From: an uncultured Propionibacteriaceae bacterium
GTDB taxonomy: Bacteria; Actinomycetota; Actinomycetes; Propionibacteriales; Propionibacteriaceae
Direction of reading: 5' to 3'
Assembly (NCBI GenBank): GCA_936941515.1
Contig: CAKZJI010000397.1
Coordinates: forward strand, 1-8,554
Length of the DNA stretch: 8,554 nt
Position numbers and translations under genes: made by a program. The notes beneath the pieces were generated by a model. The model searched no databases. It was not told where the DNA came from and was given only the letters and a program-made list of their open reading frames with translations. Shown piece after piece: positions 1 through 6,639 of this stretch. The number at the start of each line of letters is the position of its first letter. Position 1 is the stretch's first letter.

Positions 1-429
<429 letters not shown>

Positions 430-440
430 GCAAGCTGTGC

Positions 441-480
441 CCCCGCCGTCCGGTTGCCCCGGGCGGCGGGGATGCATTTT
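441..480 (+). terminator. Rho-independent-like terminator after tpiA
   Basis: A 13-bp stem pairs 441-453 with 459-471 around a 5-nt loop (454-458). All pairs are Watson-Crick except one G-U (449/463). A short T run follows at 477-480. It starts 11 nt after the tpiA stop codon and ends before the secG promoter, so it probably separates tpiA transcription from secG, at least partly. Confidence 0.7.
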
Positions 481-516
481 CGGGGGTGTGGATGTGGTGA
501 ATTTGAAGGCCTCCGT

Positions 517-529
517 TAAACTACATCGC
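517..529 (+). promoter_or_regulatory. Candidate -10 box for a leaderless secG transcript
   Basis: TAAACT at 517-522 fits the actinobacterial TANNNT -10 consensus. Seven bases later is the GTG at 530, which places the expected transcription start at or next to the start codon. No Shine-Dalgarno sequence lies in front of that GTG, as expected for a leaderless mRNA. No convincing -35 box is visible 16-18 bp upstream. This is inferred from sequence only. Confidence 0.5.
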
Positions 530-790
530 GTGATTGTCCCTCTCATAAGCTGGCCTATCCTCACCTTGTCGGTCATCCTGATCGTCTTGAGCGTCCTGCT
601 GGCTCTGTCCGTGCTTCTCCACAAGGGTCGTGGAGGCGGCATGTCCGATCTCTTCGGAGGCGGCATGTCCACGGCGATGGGCGGTGTGTCCACAGCTGAG
701 CGTCGCCTCGACCGCATCAGCATGGTGCTCACCCTGCTGTGGGTGTTGGCGATCATCGGACTGCTTGTGCTCTACCGCATCAGCGCTTGA
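530..790 (+). CDS. secG: Preprotein translocase subunit SecG
   Basis: SecG is the small non-essential-type subunit of the SecYEG channel in the cytoplasmic membrane and assists protein export. The 86-aa product has two hydrophobic membrane segments (about residues 5-30 and 64-83). They flank the typical actinobacterial cytoplasmic loop HKGRGGGMSDLFGGG (31-45), followed by AERRLDRIS just before the second helix. The frame is open back to a GTG at 437, but that extension would translate through the terminator hairpin and adds nothing resembling SecG. GTG codons at 488, 494 and 497 are alternatives with a G-rich stretch (482-486) upstream. I prefer GTG 530 because a TANNNT box sits 7 nt upstream, suggesting a leaderless mRNA, and because the first membrane helix then begins immediately. 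The gene lies between tpiA and rbpA, 32 nt ahead of the latter, so the two are probably co-transcribed. Confidence 0.92.
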   Translation: MIVPLISWPILTLSVILIVLSVLLALSVLLHKGRGGGMSDLFGGGMSTAMGGVSTAERRLDRISMVLTLLWVLAIIGLLVLYRISA

Positions 791-822
791 GCAATGTGAA
801 ACACAACCCCTGAGGAGTAGAT

Positions 823-1179
823 GTGGCAGGTGGCAATGCCATCCGCGGTAGCCGAGTCGGCGCTGGGCCGATGGGAGAGGCAGAGAGGGGAGATTCCGCA
901 CCCCGGCTGCACGTTTCCTACTACTGCGCCAGCGGACATGAGACTCGTCCCGCCTTCGCAGCAGACGCAGTGATACCAGAGTCCTGGGATTGTCCGCGGT
1001 GCGGTCTTCCAGCGAACACGGATGCGGACAATCCCCCGCCCCCACCGAAGATCACCCCGTACAAGACCCATCTGGCCTATGTGAAGGAGCGTCGCTCAGA
1101 GGCCGAGGCTGCGCAGATCCTGGAGGAGGCCGTGGCTTCCCTGCGTGCGCGCCGCGCCGCAGGCGAAATCATCTACTGA
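823..1179 (+). CDS. rbpA: RNA polymerase-binding protein RbpA
   Basis: RbpA binds RNA polymerase and principal sigma factors in actinobacteria, stabilises open promoter complexes and influences rifampicin tolerance. The 118-aa product has the family parts in order. First is the N-terminal tail and basic stretch (GGNAIRGSRVGAGPMGEAER, residues 3-22). Next is the zinc-type core with C35/H39 (CASGHE) and C57/C60 (CPRCG). Then comes the linker PPPPPKITPYKTHLAYVKERR (about 72-92), whose positive charges are known in the family to contact promoter DNA. Last is the C-terminal sigma-interaction helix (EAAQILEEAVASLR). The start is GTG at 823, with GAGGAG at 812-817 five bases upstream. It follows secG by 32 nt and is closed by a strong hairpin. 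I see no separate stress-sigma promoter in the short gap. The identification is very secure. Confidence 0.97.
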   Translation: MAGGNAIRGSRVGAGPMGEAERGDSAPRLHVSYYCASGHETRPAFAADAVIPESWDCPRCGLPANTDADNPPPPPKITPYKTHLAYVKERRSEAEAAQILEEAVASLRARRAAGEIIY

Positions 1180-1193
1180 CAGAAGATCAGCAT

Positions 1194-1235
1194 GTGCGTG
1201 GCCCGCTCCTTTGATCGGAGGAGCGGGCCACGCAC
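1194..1235. terminator. Perfect 17-bp hairpin, bidirectional terminator between rbpA and pgl
   Basis: Bases 1194-1210 pair perfectly with 1219-1235 around an 8-nt loop (1211-1218). The hairpin lies 14 nt after the rbpA stop and 25 nt past the pgl stop, in the 81-nt convergent gap, so it can serve both strands. There is no T tract on either side, which matches the T-poor hairpin terminators common in high-GC actinobacteria. Confidence 0.85.
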
Positions 1236-1260
1236 GCCAGAAGCAGCGCGCCGTGTATCG

Positions 1261-1989
1261 CTAGACCGGGCAGGTGTGGCGCTGCGGCAGCTTGGCTGCG
1301 GCAGCCTCATCGACGAACCAGTAGGTTGCCTGGGCACCGCGCGGATAGGAGGCCGGCAGTGATTTGTCGCCCTCAATCGCCCTGACCAGGGCATCTGCCT
1401 TCGCCGCGCCAGTCACGATGAACCAGATCTCCCCTGAACGGTTGAGGGTGTTCAGAGTCAGGGAAATCCTTTCTGACGGTGGTTTCGGGGATTCTGTCAC
1501 CCCAATCACTGTGCGGCTTGTGGGGTCCATGCTGGGATGACCGGGAAAGATCGACGCCACATGGCCGTCCGGCCCCATACCGAGGAAGGTGATGTCGAAG
1601 TGGGTGTCTCCCAGCTCCGCGGCATACTCTGCTGCACAGTCATGCGGATCGGCACGTCCCTCCTTCGCGGCCATCATGTGGATGCTGGCTGACTGGATGG
1701 GCAAAGCCCGCCCCAGTCTGCTGATGGCCTGCAGTGAGTTGCGGTCCGGATCGGTGGCGGCGACGAATCTCTCATCTCCCCACCACAGGTGCAGCCGCTT
1801 GAGATCCAGAGCCGCCGGGGCGAGCTCAGCGAACCTCTCATAGACCAGGTCGGCGGTGCCGCCTCCTGTCAGACAGACATTCGCCTCGTCCTGTTCCTTC
1901 AACAGCTCTGTCACCCGTGTCAGGAAGCGCTGGGCGACCACGTCGGCTACGTCCTGCGGAGAGGCCAGCCTGACAATGCGGGTGAACAT
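1261..1989 (-). CDS. pgl: 6-phosphogluconolactonase
   Basis: The enzyme hydrolyses 6-phosphoglucono-1,5-lactone to 6-phosphogluconate, the second step of the oxidative pentose phosphate pathway, in the cytosol. The 242-aa protein is full length for the DevB/NagB-like family. Visible motifs are LTGGGTA (40-46, phosphate loop), WGDER (70-74), DRNS (82-85), LGMGPDGHVASIFPGH (136-151, with the conserved His143) and SPKPPSERISLTL (167-179). The start is the ATG at 1989, which overlaps the opcA stop by one base (TGATG), so translational coupling to opcA is likely. It is the last gene of the zwf-opcA-pgl operon and ends in TAG just before the shared hairpin terminator. Its sequence resembles the true lactonases (WGDER, GPDGH) more than glucosamine-6-phosphate deaminases, and the context settles it. 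Confidence 0.96.
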   Translation of the reverse strand: MFTRIVRLASPQDVADVVAQRFLTRVTELLKEQDEANVCLTGGGTADLVYERFAELAPAALDLKRLHLWWGDERFVAATDPDRNSLQAISRLGRALPIQSASIHMMAAKEGRADPHDCAAEYAAELGDTHFDITFLGMGPDGHVASIFPGHPSMDPTSRTVIGVTESPKPPSERISLTLNTLNRSGEIWFIVTGAAKADALVRAIEGDKSLPASYPRGAQATYWFVDEAAAAKLPQRHTCPV

Positions 1990-2891
1990 CAGGCCTCCAC
2001 CTGACTGGCGATCAGGCTCACCACGGCCTCGAAGACCTCATCAGGATCCATGCGCTGCAACTCCTCTGTCAGCAACTCAGTCAGGGGCCGCCTCTTCAAA
2101 GCGACCTTTCGCTCCGGCTGGCCGGGAACGTGATACAGGGCGATCGTCTCGGAAGGCCCACGGCTGATGACGATGTCTCCCTCGGCAGTGGCCAGCCGAA
2201 CCTCCGAGATGCCCGGATCTGTGCTGTTCTCGTGGGTGACCTCGATGCCAAGCTGCCGGTTGAGCCAGGCCATCATCAGGGTTGCCGAGGCGTTGTCCGG
2301 GGTGGAGCGCACCATGGCTGAGGTGACCTGGTGCGGGAACTGGTCGAGAGCGGCGGCCAGCAGGGCCCGCCACCGGGTGATCCGAGTCCAAGACAGATCT
2401 GAGTCGCCAGGCTGAAGATTCCTGGCTCGGATGGCCAGGGCGGCCTGCGGATCGGGGGAGCCGAATGAGTCCGTGATGCGACGTGTCGCCAGGCGGCCGA
2501 TGGGATCGTCAGCCAGCGACTCGGGAGCCCCATTCGGCCACCACACGATTGTGGGGGAGTCTGGCAGCAGCAGGGGCAGGACGACGGAGTCACCGCGTCG
2601 GGCCAGTTCGCCATGCAGCTTCAGGGCGAGTAGATCGCCCGGCAGGCCCTCACCCACCTGGATTTCCGCGTCCAGGCGGGGCTCACCCGAGGCATACGTG
2701 ACGACGATCACCCGGGAGGGATGCGCCATCGCTGAGGCGCGTGCCGCGGTCAGGACCTCATCGCGATGCTCGTGGTCGGAGACCACTAACAGGGTGAAGA
2801 CCATCCCGCTGGTGGGCCCCACCTCGCGGCGGGCGCGGATCAGGGCATTGGAGACCTCGCGGGTGGTGGTGTTGCTGAGTTCGATGATCAC
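1989..2891 (-). CDS. opcA: Glucose-6-phosphate dehydrogenase assembly protein OpcA
   Basis: OpcA is an accessory protein for Zwf, found in cyanobacteria and actinobacteria. It promotes oligomerisation and activity of glucose-6-phosphate dehydrogenase and in cyanobacteria is redox-linked. The 300-aa product is of the usual length. It carries recognisable family stretches: HPSRVIVV (57-64), VLPLLLPDSPTIVWWPNGAP (104-123), then DPIGRLATRRITDS (129-142) and the DLSWTRITRWRALLAAALD segment. No catalytic motif or membrane helix is seen. The start is GTG at 2891, with a GAGGAGA ribosome-binding site a few bases upstream inside the 12-nt gap after zwf. Its stop overlaps the pgl start by one base. The position between zwf and pgl is the standard actinobacterial order and supports the call. 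Confidence 0.95.
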   Translation of the reverse strand: MIIELSNTTTREVSNALIRARREVGPTSGMVFTLLVVSDHEHRDEVLTAARASAMAHPSRVIVVTYASGEPRLDAEIQVGEGLPGDLLALKLHGELARRGDSVVLPLLLPDSPTIVWWPNGAPESLADDPIGRLATRRITDSFGSPDPQAALAIRARNLQPGDSDLSWTRITRWRALLAAALDQFPHQVTSAMVRSTPDNASATLMMAWLNRQLGIEVTHENSTDPGISEVRLATAEGDIVISRGPSETIALYHVPGQPERKVALKRRPLTELLTEELQRMDPDEVFEAVVSLIASQVEA

Positions 2892-2903
2892 TGGAAATCT
2901 CCT

Positions 2904-4430
2904 CTACGGGCGGCGCCAGGCGTTGCCATCGCGCGCAAGCATCTCGTTGGCGCAGGCCGGACCCCACGTGCCTGCCTCGTACTGTTCCGGCTGGGTGGGC
3001 AGCGAGGCCCAGTAGTCCAGCACCGGATCCAGGATCTTCCAGCTGAGCTCAACCTCCTCATGCTGGGGGAACAGCGGGGGGTCGCCGAGCAGCACGTCGA
3101 GGATCAGGCGTTCGTAGGCCTCTGGGGAGGTCTCGGTGAAGGACTCGCCGTAGGCGAAGTCCATGGAGACATCCCGGATCTCCATCTGGGTCCCGGGCAC
3201 TTTCGCCCCGAAACGCAGCGTCACTCCCTCGTCGGGCTGGATCCGCATCACGAGCGCATTGGAGCCGAGGATGGATGTGTCCGTCTGCGGGAAAGGCAGA
3301 TGTGGGGCGGGGCGCAGCATGAGCGCGACCTCCGTGACGCGGCGGGGCATCCGCTTGGCCGCCCGCAGATAGAAGGGAACCCCCGCCCAGCGCCGGTTGT
3401 CGATGTCCACGCGGATGGCGGCGTAGGTTTCGGTCTTGGAATCTGGGGGAACCCCATCCTCTTCCAGATAGCCACGCACCCATTCGCCGCCCTGCCAGCC
3501 GGCTGCGTACTGTCCGCGCGCGGTGTGGGCGGCGAAGTCCGTGGGAACACTTGCCGCTGCCAGCACCTTCGTCTTCTCCGCACGGAGCTGATGGGCCTCG
3601 AAGCTGGTCGGCTCCTCCATCGCGGTGAGCGCAAGCAGCTGCAACAGGTGATTCTGGATGACGTCACGGGCGGCGCCGATGCCGTCGTAATATCCGGCAC
3701 GACCTCCGATACCGATGTCCTCAGCCATGGTGATCTCCACATGGGAGACGTAGTTCCGGTTCCAGATTGGCTCGAATAACTGGTTGGCGAACCTCATCGC
3801 CAGCATGTTCTGGACGGTTTCCTTGCCCAGGTAATGGTCGATGCGGAAGACCTCCTGAGGCTGGAACAGCTGGCTGATGACCCGGTTCAGCTCCCTGGCC
3901 GATCTCAGATCGTGGCCGAAGGGCTTCTCAATGACGACCCGGTTCCAGGTGTCGGGGTTCGTCGAGGTGATGGCGTGTCGTTTCAGCTGCGAGACAACCT
4001 GCTCGAAGTGCGTTGGCGGGATTGACAGGTAGAAGGCGTGGTTGCCGCCGGTTCCGCGCGCCTGGTCGAGTTCCTGAATCGTCGCGTTGAGCCGCTGGAA
4101 GGCCTCGTCCGAGTCGAAGGTGCCACGCACGAATCGAATGCCCTCAAGCAGCTGCTCCCACACCTCCTCACGGAAGGGCGTTCTGGCGTGCTCCTTCACG
4201 GCGTCGTGCACAACCTGCGCGAAATCCTGGTCCTCCCAGTCCCGGCGGGCGAAGCCCACGAGGCCGAATCCGGGGGGAAGCAGGCCCCGGTTTGCCAGGT
4301 CATAGACGGCAGGCATCAGCTTCTTGCGTGACAGATCGCCCGTCACACCGAAGAGCACCAAGACGCAGGGGCCGGCGATGCGAGGCAGCCGCCGGTCCTT
4401 CGGATCCCTGAGTGGATTGCTGCTAGTCAC
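2904..4430 (-). CDS. zwf: Glucose-6-phosphate 1-dehydrogenase
   Basis: Zwf oxidises glucose 6-phosphate to 6-phosphogluconolactone with NADP+ and is the entry enzyme of the oxidative pentose phosphate pathway. The 508-aa product matches the family length. Visible are the dinucleotide-binding GVTGDLSRKK (28-37), EKPFGHD (168-174, with the conserved Lys and Pro) and the active-site signature RIDHYLGKE (196-204). The frame stays open upstream to 4925, but that part overlaps the divergent gene and has no family similarity. The GTG at 4430 is chosen because recognisable sequence begins soon after it, and a TAGGGT box lies 7 nt upstream, suggesting a leaderless transcript. An AGGG 8 nt upstream is a possible weak ribosome-binding site instead. 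The gene heads zwf-opcA-pgl. Transketolase, transaldolase and 6-phosphogluconate dehydrogenase genes are not in the window. Confidence 0.97.
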   Translation of the reverse strand: MTSSNPLRDPKDRRLPRIAGPCVLVLFGVTGDLSRKKLMPAVYDLANRGLLPPGFGLVGFARRDWEDQDFAQVVHDAVKEHARTPFREEVWEQLLEGIRFVRGTFDSDEAFQRLNATIQELDQARGTGGNHAFYLSIPPTHFEQVVSQLKRHAITSTNPDTWNRVVIEKPFGHDLRSARELNRVISQLFQPQEVFRIDHYLGKETVQNMLAMRFANQLFEPIWNRNYVSHVEITMAEDIGIGGRAGYYDGIGAARDVIQNHLLQLLALTAMEEPTSFEAHQLRAEKTKVLAAASVPTDFAAHTARGQYAAGWQGGEWVRGYLEEDGVPPDSKTETYAAIRVDIDNRRWAGVPFYLRAAKRMPRRVTEVALMLRPAPHLPFPQTDTSILGSNALVMRIQPDEGVTLRFGAKVPGTQMEIRDVSMDFAYGESFTETSPEAYERLILDVLLGDPPLFPQHEEVELSWKILDPVLDYWASLPTQPEQYEAGTWGPACANEMLARDGNAWRRP

Positions 4431-4490
4431 GTCTCCGACCCTACCGGCAAGCGCAATGGGCAAGCCCGTTGTGGACGTTAGTCTCGTATC
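4431..4490. promoter_or_regulatory. Divergent promoter region between zwf and the GalT-like gene
   Basis: These 60 bases must hold both promoters. On the minus strand TAGGGT (plus coordinates 4438-4443) is 7 nt from the zwf GTG. On the plus strand TAGTCT (4479-4484) is 6 nt from the ATG at 4491. Both fit TANNNT -10 boxes placed for leaderless mRNAs, and the plus-strand ATG has no Shine-Dalgarno sequence. The two upstream -35 areas overlap around 4456-4466, but neither has a good -35 match. A regulator bound here could affect both genes. Confidence 0.5.
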
Positions 4491-5816
4491 ATGCAGCGCT
4501 ATTTCCGTCAGCCTGAGTTTCTCTCCCGCATGGCAGATGGGACCGTCAAGCAGGTTGGGCCGCTGACCGGCACTGAGGTGTGGACTGTTCCAGGTCGTGG
4601 GAACCGGCCGATGAGCGTGTCGCATCCCGGATCGCGGCCGCTCACCCCTGCTGAGCAGGGCCGTCACTGCGCCTTCTGTGAGTTGCGCTACCTGGAGACA
4701 CCGCCGGAGAAGGCCAGGCTGGTGCGCAGAGACGGGGTGTGGGAGAACCTCACGGAGTTGCCAGCGGAAGATCTGTTCGGCACCGTCGCAGAGTTTCGTT
4801 GCGTTCCAAACCTGTTTGAGATTCTGAGCTACGACTACTGGAATGCGAACTACGGCTTCGAGTTGCCGGAGCCAGTGCGCCGACGGAAGGCCCGCTATCT
4901 CTCCTCCCCGGAGGGGCGGTCGCATGTGCTGCGGGTGGTTGAGATGAAGCTCCGCGCCTCAGGGATGGATGCCGCGGAGATCGCGGCGATGCCTGAGGAG
5001 CTCAAGATTGAGGCCGCATCGGGGTTCTTCGGCGGCGGACATGATGTGATCATCGCCAGGCGACATTTCCTTGATGGGGCAACGGATGAGTCACAGCTGG
5101 CAGGCTCTGGCAGCCTCACGCCTGAGGAGCATGGGCAGTTCATAGCCTTCACCATTGATGCGATCCGTCGAGGCTACGAGGTCAACCGCTACGCCCGGTA
5201 CATCACGGTCTTCCAGAACTGGCTGAAGCCAGCTGGGGCCTCCTTCGACCATCTGCACAAGCAGGTTGTGGCGATAGATGAACGCGGGGTCCAGCATGAG
5301 GTTGAGCTGTCCAGGCTCCGGAGCGACCCGAATCTCTTCAACGAGGTGGGGCCCAACTACGCGGCCCAGCACAACCTGATCATCGCGGAGAACGAGCATG
5401 CCGTCGCCTTTGCCGGTTTCGGGCATCGCTACCCGACTATTGAGGTCTACTCCCGCTCCGAGTTTTCCAATCCCTGGGAACAGGACGCCCAGGAGGTGCG
5501 CGGCATGTCTGACATGATCCACGCCATGCAGGCTGCAACCGGAGCGGACATCGCCTCCAACGAGGAGTGGCACTATCGCCCCATTGATGTGACGCTGCCG
5601 ATGCCCTGGCGGGTGCTGCTGAAGTGGAGGGTCTCAACTCTCGCAGGGTTTGAGGGGGCCACCAAGATCTACCTCAACACGATCTCGCCCACCTCGCTTC
5701 GGGACCGCGTGACGAGTCGGCTGCGGGAGCTTCGGGAGATGGGGGCTGTGTCCTCGGGGATCCGGATAGCGACGGAGGCCCAGTGTCGGCCCAACCCGTT
5801 GAGGTACTCGCGGTAG
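4491..5816 (+). CDS. GalT-like nucleotidyltransferase/phosphorylase of the HIT superfamily (DUF4921 type)
   Basis: The 441-aa soluble protein shows the architecture of galactose-1-phosphate uridylyltransferase. CAFCELRYLETPPEK (60-74) parallels the N-terminal zinc CxxC and TPPE of GalT. EFRCVPNLFEIL (101-112) parallels the GalT VRVxPNxxPAL strand, and GGHDVIIARRHF (182-193) parallels GxHEVIxE. NWLKPAGASFDHLHKQ (243-258) contains S251, H254, H256 and Q258 in the SxxHxHxQ arrangement of the GalT active site, where the second-position His is the nucleotidylated residue. Such enzymes move a nucleoside monophosphate between sugar phosphates, or phosphorolyse nucleotide sugars. The true substrate cannot be read from sequence. 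I believe this is the actinobacterial family catalogued as DUF4921, from memory. No Leloir-pathway partner (galK, galE) is adjacent. The gene diverges from zwf. ATG 4491 fits a leaderless start, and ATG 4530 is an alternative just before conserved-looking sequence. Confidence 0.82.
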   Translation: MQRYFRQPEFLSRMADGTVKQVGPLTGTEVWTVPGRGNRPMSVSHPGSRPLTPAEQGRHCAFCELRYLETPPEKARLVRRDGVWENLTELPAEDLFGTVAEFRCVPNLFEILSYDYWNANYGFELPEPVRRRKARYLSSPEGRSHVLRVVEMKLRASGMDAAEIAAMPEELKIEAASGFFGGGHDVIIARRHFLDGATDESQLAGSGSLTPEEHGQFIAFTIDAIRRGYEVNRYARYITVFQNWLKPAGASFDHLHKQVVAIDERGVQHEVELSRLRSDPNLFNEVGPNYAAQHNLIIAENEHAVAFAGFGHRYPTIEVYSRSEFSNPWEQDAQEVRGMSDMIHAMQAATGADIASNEEWHYRPIDVTLPMPWRVLLKWRVSTLAGFEGATKIYLNTISPTSLRDRVTSRLRELREMGAVSSGIRIATEAQCRPNPLRYSR

Positions 5817-5825
5817 GTGCCAGGG

Positions 5826-5852
5826 AGGGGGCCTTCTCCCCCTAAGCGGGGG
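5826..5852 (+). terminator. Possible terminator after the GalT-like gene (two competing short hairpins)
   Basis: Starting 10 nt after the stop codon, AGGGGG (5826-5831) can pair with CCCCCT (5838-5843). The same C run (5838-5842) can instead pair with GGGGG (5848-5852). The stems are only 5-6 bp and no T tract follows, so termination here is uncertain. Confidence 0.35.
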
Positions 5853-5903
5853 CTTCCGGACAGAGTATCTGGATGCCCCGGCTCCTGTTAGGACGCCCTT
5901 GCT

Positions 5904-5912
5904 TGATAGAAT
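5904..5912 (+). promoter_or_regulatory. Candidate extended -10 promoter of the suf operon
   Basis: TGATAGAAT at 5904-5912 reads as an extended -10 (TGN followed by TAGAAT, five of six bases of TATAAT). The expected start near 5919 would give a leader of about 47 nt before the sufR ATG. No good -35 is seen, as is usual for extended -10 promoters. CTTGAT occurs twice with a 13-nt period (5902-5907 and 5915-5920), overlapping the box and the start site, a plausible place for SufR autoregulation. The rest of the 5817-5965 spacer shows nothing else I can name. Confidence 0.45.
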
Positions 5913-5965
5913 TCCTTGATTCCGAAAGACTGGCGTAGGCAAAATCGTCAGGGGAGGAGGATACC

Positions 5966-6634
5966 ATGAGCGCAGCCATGCAGGAGACAGACAACTCCAC
6001 TCGGGAGCGGGTGGTTCGCTCCATTCTGGAGCAGGGGCCATCCACCGCCAGAGAACTGGCTGATCGCCTGTCCCTCACCCCCGCGGCGATCCGGCGTCAT
6101 CTGTCCGCTCTTCTGGCCGACGGAACGCTAGGCTCCCGTGAGCAACGTGTCTATGGTGCCCGAGGGCGGGGGCGGCCGTCAAAGGTGTTCTTCCTCACTG
6201 ACGCCGGGCGGGCAGAGTTCCACCAAGCCTACGATGAGTTGGCCATCGTCGCGATCCGTCGGCTGATAGAGGCCGCTGGACCGCAGGCTATGCTCGACCT
6301 GGCCACGGAGCGCGTCGGCGAGATCGAGCGGCGCTTCCACGAGCTGCGCCGGGAGAACCCGGATCGTTCTCCCATTGATCTGCTGACGGAGGCGCTTGGC
6401 GCCAACTACGCTCCATCGATCAAACCGGTCCACTCCGGCGATCAGCTGTGTCAGCACCACTGTCCGGTGGCCCATGTTGCCGCTGAGTTTCCGCAGCTCT
6501 GCGAGGTGGAGACGCAGCTGTTCTCGCGGCTCCTGGGCAGCCATGTGCAGCGTCTGGCGACCATTGCCCACGGAGACGGGGTGTGCACCACCCATGTCCC
6601 CAACCCAGTCATTCCTAACAGGATCAGGAAGTAA
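5966..6634 (+). CDS. sufR: Iron-sulfur cluster biosynthesis transcriptional repressor SufR
   Basis: SufR is a DNA-binding repressor that carries an Fe-S cluster and represses the suf operon when clusters are sufficient. The 222-aa protein has an N-terminal winged helix-turn-helix (about residues 14-80: [20 protein letters not shown], then the wing [13 protein letters not shown]). After a helical linker comes a C-terminal cysteine region with C162, C166 ([10 protein letters not shown]), C179 and C207 (HGDGVCTTH). The spacing C-x3-C-x12-C-x27-C is what I recall for actinobacterial SufR, the first three being cluster ligands in a Streptomyces homologue. The start ATG at 5966 has a strong GGGGAGGAGG (5951-5960) five bases upstream. 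An in-frame ATG at 5978 lacks comparable support. It is first in the suf operon, 5 nt before sufB, consistent with autoregulation. Confidence 0.94.
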   Translation: MSAAMQETDNSTRERVVRSILEQGPSTARELADRLSLTPAAIRRHLSALLADGTLGSREQRVYGARGRGRPSKVFFLTDAGRAEFHQAYDELAIVAIRRLIEAAGPQAMLDLATERVGEIERRFHELRRENPDRSPIDLLTEALGANYAPSIKPVHSGDQLCQHHCPVAHVAAEFPQLCEVETQLFSRLLGSHVQRLATIAHGDGVCTTHVPNPVIPNRIRK

Positions 6635-6639
6635 CGTAC

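Noticed and set aside
437..529. Longer SecG with a start at GTG 437
   Set aside because: The extension would be the translated terminator hairpin and has no SecG-like sequence. A later GTG fits the promoter and the first membrane helix.
3060..3779. 239-codon plus-strand open frame opposite zwf
   Set aside because: It is a GC-driven shadow of zwf with no family resemblance.
4431..4925. Extension of zwf upstream to 4925 on the minus strand
   Set aside because: It overlaps the well-supported divergent GalT-like gene and shows no dehydrogenase similarity. High GC simply keeps the frame open.
5091..5573. 160-codon minus-strand open frame inside the GalT-like gene
   Set aside because: It lies wholly antisense to a gene with clear catalytic motifs and has no independent support.
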